Part shown: one piece after another, positions 24,125 to 30,625 of the stretch | How the letters are laid out: each line of letters starts with the position of its first letter | Position numbering within the stretch: the first letter of the stretch is position 1 | Assembly: GCA_043764015.1 (NCBI GenBank) | Contig: JAYUKY010000107.1 | Span: forward strand, 1-30,677 | DNA length: 30,677 nt | Origin: JANYGM01 sp043764015 | GTDB taxonomy: Bacteria > Bacteroidota > Bacteroidia > Cytophagales > Thermonemataceae | Direction: 5' to 3' | Notes under the pieces: generated by a model | Databases searched by the model: none | What the model was told of the DNA's origin: nothing | What the model saw: the letters and a program-made list of their open reading frames with translations, nothing else | Position numbers and translations under genes: made by a program

Positions 24125-24604
24125 TTATTTCTGTTTTTTAGCTTTATTTTCAGAGAATTTTTTGAGTTGTTGCATTGCGGTTTGGCTTACTTTATTCTGC
24201 AAAAAACTTGTCCAACCCAACAATAAACCCACAAAACCCAACGCCTGACGTGACCAAAGATGAAAATTAAACCTATCTCTATGCCTAAAAATCAACCCAT
24301 CTTTAAACTCAAATGTCGCATCAATGCTATTATGCACTTTATTACCAGTTTTAGAAAACGTATAATCAGCGTCCCAATGTGCTTTTCCTGTGTTTCCATC
24401 AGTAGAAATGTCAGAAAAGGAAAGTTTTAGGTCTGTGCCACGAGTAATAAGCATTTCCCACATATCCGCCACCTGCGAGGCATTAAGGTTTACAAATGCT
24501 TCATCTGTAAATGTAGCCTGTGGGTGATATAAACTGCCCATTGTTACATAATCTTTGTTAGAAAATGCCCCATAAAACTTTTGTATAATTTGTTGATTTT
24601 CCAT
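24125..24604 (-). CDS. NTF2/SnoaL-like protein
   Basis: A 159-residue soluble protein with the cone-shaped NTF2-like fold pattern: an N-terminal helix pair (ENQQIIQKFYGAFSNKDYVTMGSLY), the signature HPQATFTDEAFVNL, then alternating strands ending DATFEFKDGLIFRHRDRFNFHLWSRQALG. Proteins of this type bind small hydrophobic ligands or act as isomerases or cyclases, and many have no known role. No assigned catalytic dyad is certain, although Asp and His residues line the predicted pocket (His27, Asp33). It follows the macro-domain gene by 35 bp and precedes the SPFH gene, so they are probably co-transcribed. The last 20 residues are basic and probably disordered. Confidence 0.85.
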   Translation of the reverse strand: MENQQIIQKFYGAFSNKDYVTMGSLYHPQATFTDEAFVNLNASQVADMWEMLITRGTDLKLSFSDISTDGNTGKAHWDADYTFSKTGNKVHNSIDATFEFKDGLIFRHRDRFNFHLWSRQALGFVGLLLGWTSFLQNKVSQTAMQQLKKFSENKAKKQK

Positions 24605-24639
24605 TTTTTGTATATTTTATTGGTTTATACAGTTGTAGT

Positions 24640-25185
24640 TTATTTCATCAAATTCTCATAAATATGATAATTTTCTGTATCAAAACAACAAAAAACCACT
24701 TCTTTGAAGGTTGGATTTTCTGCTAAAAAATGTCGTACTTCTTTCAGCGCAATTTCTGCGGCAAGTTCTTTGGGAAAATCATAAATACCCGTGCTTACAT
24801 TAGGAAATGCTACCGTAAAAAGTCCATTTTCTTTGGCAAGAAGCAGGCTATTTTTGTAGGCATTGGCAAGTAGGGCAGGTTCGTTATTTTTTCCGCCTTT
24901 CCAAATAGGTCCTACTGTGTGTATAATACGTTTTGCAGGCATTTTACCAGCATTAGTAAGGCGTGCTTCCCCTGTTGGGCAACGCACATAACCCACCACA
25001 ACAGGAATTTCCATACATTCTTCATAAATAGTAATGCCTCCAGCTCTATGTATTGCACCATCTACGCCGCCACCACCTGTTAGAGATTCTTTTGCAGCGT
25101 TTACAATGGCATCTACTTCTAGTTGTGTAAGGTCGCCCATCATTAGGCGCATACGAGGCTCATTTTTGTCGTAAAAATCATTCAT
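24640..25185 (-). CDS. Macro-domain O-acetyl-ADP-ribose deacetylase-type protein
   Basis: A 181-residue single macro domain of the MacroD/YmdB type. It shows the ADP-ribose-binding loops: MMGDLTQLEVDAIVNAAKESLTGGGGVDGAIHRAGG (about 15-50, with the Asn-Ala-Ala and Gly-rich loop), PTGEARLTNAGKMPAKRIIHTVGPIW (about 70-95) and the second phosphate loop VAFPNVSTGIYDFP (about 124-137), followed by the helix ELAAEIALKEV. Such enzymes remove ADP-ribose from acidic residues or deacetylate O-acetyl-ADP-ribose. No ADP-ribosyltransferase gene is adjacent, so a toxin-antitoxin role is not supported. It is first in the probable operon with the NTF2-like and SPFH genes and divergent from a TPR lipoprotein. 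Start ATG 25185. Confidence 0.95.
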   Translation of the reverse strand: MNDFYDKNEPRMRLMMGDLTQLEVDAIVNAAKESLTGGGGVDGAIHRAGGITIYEECMEIPVVVGYVRCPTGEARLTNAGKMPAKRIIHTVGPIWKGGKNNEPALLANAYKNSLLLAKENGLFTVAFPNVSTGIYDFPKELAAEIALKEVRHFLAENPTFKEVVFCCFDTENYHIYENLMK

Positions 25186-25207
25186 ATAAGTTGTTTTTAT
25201 TTGTTTT

Positions 25208-25239
25208 TTGAATTTTGATTATTTTTTGTTCTATATTTG
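25208..25239 (+). promoter_or_regulatory. Promoter TTG-N21-TATATTTG of the TPR lipoprotein gene
   Basis: TTG (25208-25210) and TATATTTG (25232-25239) are 21 bp apart, a good Bacteroidota promoter 39 bp upstream of the ATG at 25279. The last bases of its -7 box form half of a 12-bp palindrome, ATTTGTACAAAT (25235-25246). Confidence 0.6.
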
Positions 25240-25241
25240 TA

Positions 25242-25249
25242 CAAATTTA
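25242..25249 (-). promoter_or_regulatory. -7 box TAAATTTG of the macro-domain operon
   Basis: TAAATTTG on the minus strand lies 56 bp upstream of ATG 25185 and only 2 bp from the opposite -7 box, so the two promoters cannot both be occupied. No -33 TTG is found at the expected distance, so this is the weaker match. Confidence 0.45.
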
Positions 25250-25278
25250 CAGTTATTTATCCTAATTTTATCTAAATA

Positions 25279-26424
25279 ATGATAAAAATATCAGTTTTCA
25301 AGTTTCTTTTGAATTGCTTTGTAACAATTTTATGTTTTTTTTGTATTTCTTGTGATACTTACAAACCTACAAATGATAAAATATTTGGTATTCCTGAAAA
25401 AAACAACGAAATAAGTGAGGCAAGTTTGCTTGCGCTTAGTGATGCCGTTGAAAAAAATGAGAAAGATGCAGAAAGTCAGCATAAATTAGCTAAAAAGTAC
25501 CAACAACTTCAAAAAAATGCCCTTGCACTTACTCACATAGACAAAGCACTTGCAGAAAACCCTTTAAATAGCACTTATTTTGTTTTAAAAACAAAGATTT
25601 TGATAAATCTTTTAAAGTATAATGATGCTTTTTTGAATATAGAAAAGGCTTTTACATTAGGTGAAAGTAGTTTTGAGGCTTATAACTTAGTAGCACATCT
25701 TTATATAAATAAAAAAGAATACATAAAAGCAGAAGAATATATCCAAAAAGCCCAAAATATTACTTCAAAAGAGCCAGAAACTTATTATTTGGCTGGGAAA
25801 ATGGCAGTAGAACGCTACGACACAGCTAGTGCTTATCAAAATCTTTTCAAAACACTCCAAATAAAACCAACTTTTACAGAAGTTTATAAAGAACTTGCAC
25901 AACTTTCTAATAACTACAAACTTTATAACGAAGCTATCAAATACGCTAATTTGGGGATAGCACAACGCCCCAAGTATGATAGTCTTTTTTTATTGAAAGG
26001 CATTGCATTTAGTAACGCTGATATGGTTGATAGTGCCAAAAGAAATTATGAAAAGGCTTATACACTTGTACCAAGCAGGTATTTTGCGAGCTATCAGTTA
26101 GGAATAATCAATTTTAAGCAATATTATTATACAAAAGCAAAGAATTATTTTCTTAGCGCACAAGAATATACGCAAGGACAAGATTTAGCCAAAATACACT
26201 TTTATTTGGGTGTTTGCTATCAAGCTGAAGCCAAAGAAGAAGTTGCATTAGAAGAATTTAAGAAAGCTATTGCACAAGATGCGCAAGATTTGGTAGCTAG
26301 ACAATATTATTATATGCTTAATCAGAAACTTGAACAAGAAAAATATTACAAATTACTCCAAAAACAACAAGGGGATTTTTATAGGCAACAAGATTCTTTA
26401 AATAAATTACGAATTACGAATTAA
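25279..26424 (+). CDS. TPR lipoprotein
   Basis: A 381-residue exported protein. The signal peptide (MIKISVFKFLLNCFVTILCFFCIS) is followed by Cys25, a probable lipid-attachment site, although the residue at -3 is Cys rather than the usual Leu. From about residue 45 to 350 there are about eight TPR units (for example PETYYLAGKMAVERYDTASAYQNL, then YDSLFLLKGIAFSNADMVDSA and AKIHFYLGVCYQAEAKEEVALEEF). It is a likely periplasmic-facing interaction scaffold with no catalytic motif. Its last codons (LRITN and stop) lie inside the forward heptamer array 26405-26432, so the array has become the 3' end of the reading frame. Divergent from the macro-domain operon. Confidence 0.88.
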   Translation: MIKISVFKFLLNCFVTILCFFCISCDTYKPTNDKIFGIPEKNNEISEASLLALSDAVEKNEKDAESQHKLAKKYQQLQKNALALTHIDKALAENPLNSTYFVLKTKILINLLKYNDAFLNIEKAFTLGESSFEAYNLVAHLYINKKEYIKAEEYIQKAQNITSKEPETYYLAGKMAVERYDTASAYQNLFKTLQIKPTFTEVYKELAQLSNNYKLYNEAIKYANLGIAQRPKYDSLFLLKGIAFSNADMVDSAKRNYEKAYTLVPSRYFASYQLGIINFKQYYYTKAKNYFLSAQEYTQGQDLAKIHFYLGVCYQAEAKEEVALEEFKKAIAQDAQDLVARQYYYMLNQKLEQEKYYKLLQKQQGDFYRQQDSLNKLRITN

Positions 26425-26483
26425 CAATTACGTTTATATGGCGTAGTTGAATTTCCGTAATTCGTAATTAATAATTTGTAATT
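26405..26483. repeat. Forward-then-inverted heptamer array (AATTACG/CGTAATT)
   Basis: Four forward 7-mers (AATTACG, AATTACG, AATTAAC, AATTACG; 26405-26432) and four inverted 7-mers (CGTAATT, CGTAATT, AATAATT, TGTAATT; 26456-26483) are separated by 23 bp. Each arm is exactly 28 bp and the inner pair is perfect. The left arm contains the stop codon of the TPR lipoprotein; the right arm ends two bases before the stop codon of the convergent hydrolase. It lies where a bidirectional terminator would be expected. Confidence 0.95.
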
Positions 26484-26485
26484 GA

Positions 26486-27352
26486 CTATTTTACCTTTTC
26501 TTTTTTGCCATCACTTTTGCCATCAATAGTATTCATCAAGTCGGCAATAAAATCAGCAATGGCATTCAGACAGTCTTCATCTTTCCAATAACCAAAATGA
26601 CACAACGGATTCCAAGATTCTAGCCAATTACCTACATTTACCTGCACATCATCTGAAACCATTTCGTTATAACTATCACTCAAACTCTTCAAAGGAAAGC
26701 CTAAAACATCATCTACATCATAAAAATTAAACCATTTTGCTTTTTTCTTATGATTTTCTGGTAAATGTGTAGGTGGAAACTGGATAGCCTGCAAAGGGTG
26801 ATAGCCAAGTGTAAAAAGTGGAATATTTGAGCCAAAAGTAAAAAAACCACTCAAAGTACGCATTTTCTCAAAATCATTATCCGCCATCATATCAATAGAA
26901 TTATCTTTGTCTAGTTGTTGTCTGTCCCAAATATAATCTGATGCTATCACAGAGCCAAAAGAATGCGCAATAATGATAAGTGGTTTGTCTGCGCCGCCCA
27001 AATCTACCCGCAATTTTTGGATAGTTTCGTGCAAATTCTCGTGGATTTTGTGGTACATTCCATTTGATTTGTTGGGCGTACCTGCATAAGCCACCGCATC
27101 TCCAAAATAACTAATCATAAATTTTCTTAGTTTATTGAAGTTTAAAGGGTCTTTTTGCGTGACGTTGCGCCAAAGTTCTTCTTCTGCGGCTTGTACCTCG
27201 TGCGACCACGTAGCAGGCACAATCTTGACAAATTCTGGATTTATCTCAAAATGTTCCAATTTTTCTTGGATATCTTTGATAAAATTATTAGCATAACTAG
27301 GCATTTGGTTGCCTATGCCGTGAATGATAAGAACACCTATTTTATGGCTCAT
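26486..27352 (-). CDS. Alpha/beta-hydrolase-like protein
   Basis: A 288-residue soluble protein with the alpha/beta-hydrolase start SHKIGVLIIHGIGNQM (oxyanion HG at about 11-12) and a nucleophile elbow AHSFGS with Ser131, in which the first glycine of the usual GxSxG is alanine. A cap-like segment with many aromatic residues follows. Candidates for the acid (for example Asp in VDDVLGFPL, about residue 225) are present, but I could not place the catalytic His with certainty. Substrate unknown; lipase or esterase is a guess. I chose ATG 27352, because the frame open upstream to 27424 is a heptamer-repeat translation (27358-27392) running through the promoter. Convergent with the TPR lipoprotein. 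Confidence 0.85.
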   Translation of the reverse strand: MSHKIGVLIIHGIGNQMPSYANNFIKDIQEKLEHFEINPEFVKIVPATWSHEVQAAEEELWRNVTQKDPLNFNKLRKFMISYFGDAVAYAGTPNKSNGMYHKIHENLHETIQKLRVDLGGADKPLIIIAHSFGSVIASDYIWDRQQLDKDNSIDMMADNDFEKMRTLSGFFTFGSNIPLFTLGYHPLQAIQFPPTHLPENHKKKAKWFNFYDVDDVLGFPLKSLSDSYNEMVSDDVQVNVGNWLESWNPLCHFGYWKDEDCLNAIADFIADLMNTIDGKSDGKKEKVK

Positions 27353-27357
27353 TTTTA

Positions 27358-27392
27358 GTGTTGAGTGAGTAGTATTGAGTGAATAGTATTTA
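27358..27392. repeat. Five degenerate heptamers in a 5' leader
   Basis: Five contiguous 7-mers (GTGTTGA, GTGAGTA, GTATTGA, GTGAATA, GTATTTA) begin five bases upstream of the hydrolase start codon and lie within the leader between its promoter and ATG. The units alternate, so the array can also be read as a 14-bp repeat. Confidence 0.85.
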
Positions 27393-27402
27393 TTTCCTTT
27401 CG

Positions 27403-27434
27403 CAAATATATAAAAATCTATCATTAAAAAGCAA
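27403..27434 (-). promoter_or_regulatory. Promoter TTG-N21-TATATTTG of the hydrolase gene
   Basis: On the minus strand TTG (27434-27432) and TATATTTG (27410-27403) are 21 bp apart. The -33 box lies five bases past the stop codon of the preceding phosphoesterase gene, so the hydrolase can be transcribed on its own. Confidence 0.55.
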
Positions 27435-27439
27435 ATATT

Positions 27440-27997
27440 TTAAGTAGGAAAAGGGTTTGTCCATTGTTTTTTAGCCATTATAGCCTTTACTTCTTCATAG
27501 CTAATGGGCGCATAATTATGACAATCAACGCCTGCATCAAAAGAAAGAGATGTAATATCATCTGGCAAAGTGCCGTGAGAATGCCCATATAAGTGCCAAC
27601 TACCGTGATGGCTGGCGTTCCAAACACGCATAGCATAATGAAAAAGTACAATTAAACGCTCTCCTTTGTGTGCATCAGCATCTTTTACTATGAGTTCGTG
27701 GTAATCTTTTACCCATTCAAATTTATCTTCATTTTGAAGTGCCGCAGCCTCGTGGTTGCCTATAATAAGGTAGATTTTGCCGTTTAGTTTGTCCAAAATA
27801 GGTGCTAATTTGGTGCTAGACATCAGGGCAACATCTCCCAAATGATATATTTCATCATTTGGAGCTACTTTTGCATTCCAATTTTCAATAAATTTGTCGT
27901 TCATCTCCTCAATAGAAGTAAATGGTCTTTTTGTAAATTTAATGATGTTATTATGCCCAAAATGCGTATCAGCAGTAAAAAGAATATTATTTTTCAT
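27440..27997 (-). CDS. Calcineurin-like metallophosphoesterase
   Basis: A 185-residue enzyme with all motifs of the metallophosphoesterase superfamily: Asp10-x-His12 in TADTHFGH, Asp55 in YHLGDVALM, Asn81-His82-Glu in IIGNHE, His120 in FHYAM and the His-Ser-His pair in LYGHSHG (139-141), which together bind two metal ions. The size and motifs fit the small phage- and plasmid-shared family rather than MRE11 or exonuclease types. The substrate is unknown. Start ATG 27997. It lies upstream of the hydrolase on the same strand (87 bp from stop to start codon) and divergent from a lipoprotein gene. Confidence 0.93.
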   Translation of the reverse strand: MKNNILFTADTHFGHNNIIKFTKRPFTSIEEMNDKFIENWNAKVAPNDEIYHLGDVALMSSTKLAPILDKLNGKIYLIIGNHEAAALQNEDKFEWVKDYHELIVKDADAHKGERLIVLFHYAMRVWNASHHGSWHLYGHSHGTLPDDITSLSFDAGVDCHNYAPISYEEVKAIMAKKQWTNPFPT

Positions 27998-28057
27998 AAA
28001 AATAAGCAGAAAATCAGTAGAAAAAGTGTTAAATTGTAAGCAAATAAAGTATTTTTT

Positions 28058-28087
28058 TTGATTTTCACAAAATAAGTAATATATTTG
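28058..28087 (+). promoter_or_regulatory. Promoter TTG-N19-TATATTTG of the Lys/Glu-rich lipoprotein gene
   Basis: TTG (28058-28060) and TATATTTG (28080-28087) with the ideal 19-bp spacing; the ATG is 43 bp further. Confidence 0.65.
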
Positions 28088-28130
28088 TAAACAATCAAAA
28101 ATTTATAAGAAATAACCCAAAATAATCATT

Positions 28131-28670
28131 ATGAAAACCAACAATTTTGTTCAGAAATTTTTTCTGAAACCTCGTCTTTTTGCTACATTAGCACTTATTG
28201 GAGCTACAGCGCTTGCTTTTACGTTGAGTTCTTGCGACAATGCCGCAAAAAACAAAGCAAAAACAGATAGTTTAGCCACAAAAACAGAAGAAAAAGTAGC
28301 TGCAAAATCAACTGAAAAAGAAGTTGAAAAACTAGTAGAAAAACCAACTGAAAATGTTGCTAAATCAACAGAAACAGAAGGAAATGCCATAGATGTTACT
28401 TTTTTACGTGCCACTTGGTATGCAGGAAGCACCAAATATTACTTCAAAAATGCCAAAGGAGAAGAAATAGAGATTAGTCTTTTGAATGATGGAATGGAAG
28501 ATGCTGCACTTTACAACCCAAAAATGCCAAAAGAATCTTTACTAGAAGGAGATGACCCAAAAAGAGAAGGTCCGCCAAGTGAAAATCCTAAGCTTGTTGG
28601 CAAAAAATTCAAAATCATTTATGATGCCAAAGACAAAGAAAAAGTAATTGAAATAAGAAAAGGTTTTTAA
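28131..28670 (+). CDS. Lipoprotein with Lys/Glu/Thr-rich linker
   Basis: A 179-residue exported protein. The signal peptide (about 1-34) ends in the lipobox LSSC with Cys35 as the lipidation site. Residues 36-85 are a low-complexity linker of Lys, Glu, Thr and Ala (TEEKVAAKSTEKEVEKLVEK) with no secondary-structure breakers, then a small beta domain (about 88-179, DVTFLRATWYAGSTKYYFKN to KVIEIRKGF). No catalytic motif or family is recognised. The linker suggests that the C-terminal domain is held away from the membrane. It has a strong promoter and a bidirectional terminator, and the gene is a single transcription unit. Divergent from the metallophosphoesterase and convergent with lpxB. Confidence 0.8.
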   Translation: MKTNNFVQKFFLKPRLFATLALIGATALAFTLSSCDNAAKNKAKTDSLATKTEEKVAAKSTEKEVEKLVEKPTENVAKSTETEGNAIDVTFLRATWYAGSTKYYFKNAKGEEIEISLLNDGMEDAALYNPKMPKESLLEGDDPKREGPPSENPKLVGKKFKIIYDAKDKEKVIEIRKGF

Positions 28671-28689
28671 TTTATAAAAACAAAAAACA

Positions 28690-28722
28690 TAGAATACAAG
28701 TTGTATTCTACGTTTTTGTTTT
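28690..28722. terminator. Bidirectional terminator between the lipoprotein gene and lpxB
   Basis: An inverted repeat TAGAATAC-AAGTT-GTATTCTA (28690-28710) is flanked by an A-rich tract upstream and a T-rich tract downstream (28712-28722), with the flanks nearly able to pair. It lies between the convergent lipoprotein and lpxB genes. Confidence 0.85.
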
Positions 28723-28771
28723 AAATACATTGCTCTTGTGTTCCAAAAATAAAATACTGATAACCAATAAT

Positions 28772-29959
28772 TTATCTTTTTGGCAATTTCATTCTTGTAC
28801 TAAGTTTTTTGATGTTTTCCAAAAGATGTTCGTGCATTAGTTTGGCTGTTTTTTCTGATGCCCCACTTGTACCTAATTTTTCTTTAAGTAACTGACAATC
28901 AAGCAACATTTGTACTCGTTTTTCTCCCATAATGTTCCCATTTTCAGAAATTTTTAGGAGTTCTTCTGATAAACTTTTTTCATTGAAATTATCTTGTATC
29001 AATTCTTCAACCGCTTTTTTCTCCAAAACAAGGTTTACAAGCGAGATATAAGGGATTTTTATAAGTCTTTTAATAATAGCAAAAGTAAAACTACTCATTT
29101 TATAACAAACCACCTGCGGAACACCAAAAACCGCCGTTTCTAGCGTAGCTGTACCAGACGTAACCATTGCGCTATGTGCGTGTGAAAGCAAATCATAAGT
29201 TTGGTCATAAACAATTTTGATGTTGTTTTGTGCGTTTACGCCAGCATTTATGCTACTATAATATTCATTTGGAAGGTTGCTAATTCCTGCTACTACGAAC
29301 AAGTATTGTGGATTTTTCTGCGCCACTAAAAGCATAGTAGTCAGCATATTGGCAATTTCTTGCTTGCGACTTCCTGGCAAAATAGCAATGATTTTTTTAT
29401 TGTTTAAATCTTTATTTAGCTGATTATCAACAAGGAAATTATCATTTTTCTTATAATTAGCAATGGCATCAAGCAAAGGATTTCCTACAAAAAAAACTTC
29501 ATAATCAAATTTCTCAAAAAAACTTACTTCAAAAGGAAAAATAACATACATCTTATCTACTGCTTTTTTGAGCGTTTTGGCACGAGAAGTGTTCCATGCC
29601 CAAACCTTTGGAGAAATATAATAAAAATTAAGAAAATGTTTTTGTTTGCAAAATTTTGCAATTCTCATATTAAAACCTGCATAATCTACCAAAATGACTA
29701 CATCAGGCGCATAAGTGAGAATATCTTTCTTACATTCTGTGATAAAACCCAAAATAGTCCGCAAATGCTTAATTACTTCCCAAAAACCCATAAAAGCGGT
29801 TTCATTATAGTTTTTGACCATAAAACCGCCCACTTTTTGCATTTCCTCACCACCCCAAAACCTAAAATCTGCATTAGTATCATTTTTCAGAATTTCTTTC
29901 ATAAGGTTAGAAGCGTGTAAATCTCCTGATTTTTCACCTGCTATGATATAATATTTCAT
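28772..29959 (-). CDS. lpxB: Lipid-A-disaccharide synthase
   Basis: A 395-residue GT19 glycosyltransferase joining UDP-2,3-diacylglucosamine and lipid X in lipid A synthesis, acting at the inner face of the inner membrane. It has the family start MKYYIIAGEKSGDLHASNLMKEI (about 1-23), GGEEMQKVGG, FMGFWEVIKHL, the strand DVVILVDYAGFNMRIAK (about 85-101), YYISPKVWAWNTSRAKTLKKAVDKMYVIFPFE (about 133-165), the UDP-site stretch ILPGSRKQEI (about 194-203) and MVTSGTATLETAVFGVPQVVCYK near 260. Length normal. It shows that the organism makes lipid A. The other lpx genes are not in the window. Its leader holds two REP-like hairpins. Confidence 0.96.
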   Translation of the reverse strand: MKYYIIAGEKSGDLHASNLMKEILKNDTNADFRFWGGEEMQKVGGFMVKNYNETAFMGFWEVIKHLRTILGFITECKKDILTYAPDVVILVDYAGFNMRIAKFCKQKHFLNFYYISPKVWAWNTSRAKTLKKAVDKMYVIFPFEVSFFEKFDYEVFFVGNPLLDAIANYKKNDNFLVDNQLNKDLNNKKIIAILPGSRKQEIANMLTTMLLVAQKNPQYLFVVAGISNLPNEYYSSINAGVNAQNNIKIVYDQTYDLLSHAHSAMVTSGTATLETAVFGVPQVVCYKMSSFTFAIIKRLIKIPYISLVNLVLEKKAVEELIQDNFNEKSLSEELLKISENGNIMGEKRVQMLLDCQLLKEKLGTSGASEKTAKLMHEHLLENIKKLSTRMKLPKR

Positions 29960-29972
29960 TTATTTTTTGATT

Positions 29973-30065
29973 TTTTCTATAAATATGTCGTCCCGCTGGG
30001 ACTAATACAAATTTTCCTTTTTATTTTCTATAAATATGTCGTCCCGCTAGGACTAATACAAATTT
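29973..30065. repeat. Two REP-like 42-bp elements with GC-rich hairpins
   Basis: Two near-identical copies of about 42 bp (29973-30014 and 30024-30065, period 51 bp) differ in the hairpin: one has GTCCC-GCT-GGGAC, the other a G-to-A change that shortens it to GTCC-CGCTA-GGAC. Each carries TCTATAAATATGTCGTCCC and ACTAATACAAATT. They sit between lpxB and the small secreted protein gene upstream, in both genes' intergenic space. Confidence 0.9.
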
Positions 30066-30070
30066 CCCAA

Positions 30071-30517
30071 TTAAACTACTTTTTTATATTTCATTTTGAC
30101 TATTTTTTTCTTTACTTTTCTACTAATCCAAAGTTCATTTTCTGTAATTTTTTCTATGTCAAACGCAAAATTTTTCTGTTTGATAATAGTGGCAACTTTG
30201 ATAGTAAAGTTGCTTATTTTGATTTTTTGCTCATTTTTGGATAGTTCCCAAACACCTTTTCCAATAATATTACTATAACCATAACGGTAGTCGCCTTGTG
30301 CCGTAAACTCAATAACATCTAAAAAAGTGGCATTTTCAGGTATTTGAGAGAGATTTGGCAAATCCCCACTTGCCTGCCATTGCCCAATAAGCAAACGTGT
30401 AACGCTTTGTGTAACACCTTCCGTAGCGTTTTGCCCTCGCACCTGCGACACCAAAAATAAAAGCGCAAGCCCCAACGCAACAATAATTTTGATATAATCT
30501 TTATATGTTTTTTTCAT
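30071..30517 (-). CDS. Small secreted protein, lipocalin-like in layout
   Basis: A 148-residue protein with a signal peptide of about 29 residues (YIKIIVALGLALLFLVSQVRGQ). The mature part (GQWQASGDLPNLSQIPENATFLDVIEFTAQGDYRYGYSNIIGKGVWELSKNEQKIKI) has the pattern of short secreted beta-barrels of the lipocalin-like type: a Gly-x-Trp near the N-terminus, then EFTAQGDY and a GVWEL strand. No ligand-binding residues can be assigned. The C-terminus is Lys-rich (VKKKIVKMKYKK). It lies upstream of lpxB on the same strand but is separated by the paired REP-like hairpins. Function unknown. Confidence 0.75.
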   Translation of the reverse strand: MKKTYKDYIKIIVALGLALLFLVSQVRGQNATEGVTQSVTRLLIGQWQASGDLPNLSQIPENATFLDVIEFTAQGDYRYGYSNIIGKGVWELSKNEQKIKISNFTIKVATIIKQKNFAFDIEKITENELWISRKVKKKIVKMKYKKVV

Positions 30518-30532
30518 TTGTTTTTATTTATT

Positions 30533-30557
30533 GTCGTTCCCCACGTTCCACGTGGGG
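30533..30557. repeat. GC-rich palindrome led by TGTCGT
   Basis: TGTCGTTC followed by CCCCACGT-TCC-ACGTGGGG (stem 30539-30546 and 30550-30557), an 8-bp perfect hairpin upstream of the small secreted protein gene. The leading TGTCGT is shared with the two copies at 29973-30065. Confidence 0.85.
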
Positions 30558-30625
30558 TTATGATGGTTAAACCCTTTCAGTAGGCTGTTCAGAAGGCTAC
30601 AATAGACTTCCCCCCGTTTTTGGAT

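Noticed and set aside
24640..25185. Macro-domain gene as an antitoxin of a DarTG-type module
   Set aside because: No ADP-ribosyltransferase gene is adjacent; the neighbours are NTF2-like and SPFH genes.
27353..27424. A 24-residue N-terminal extension of the hydrolase
   Set aside because: It runs through the promoter and the heptamer array, and the alpha/beta-hydrolase strand begins right after the Met at 27352.
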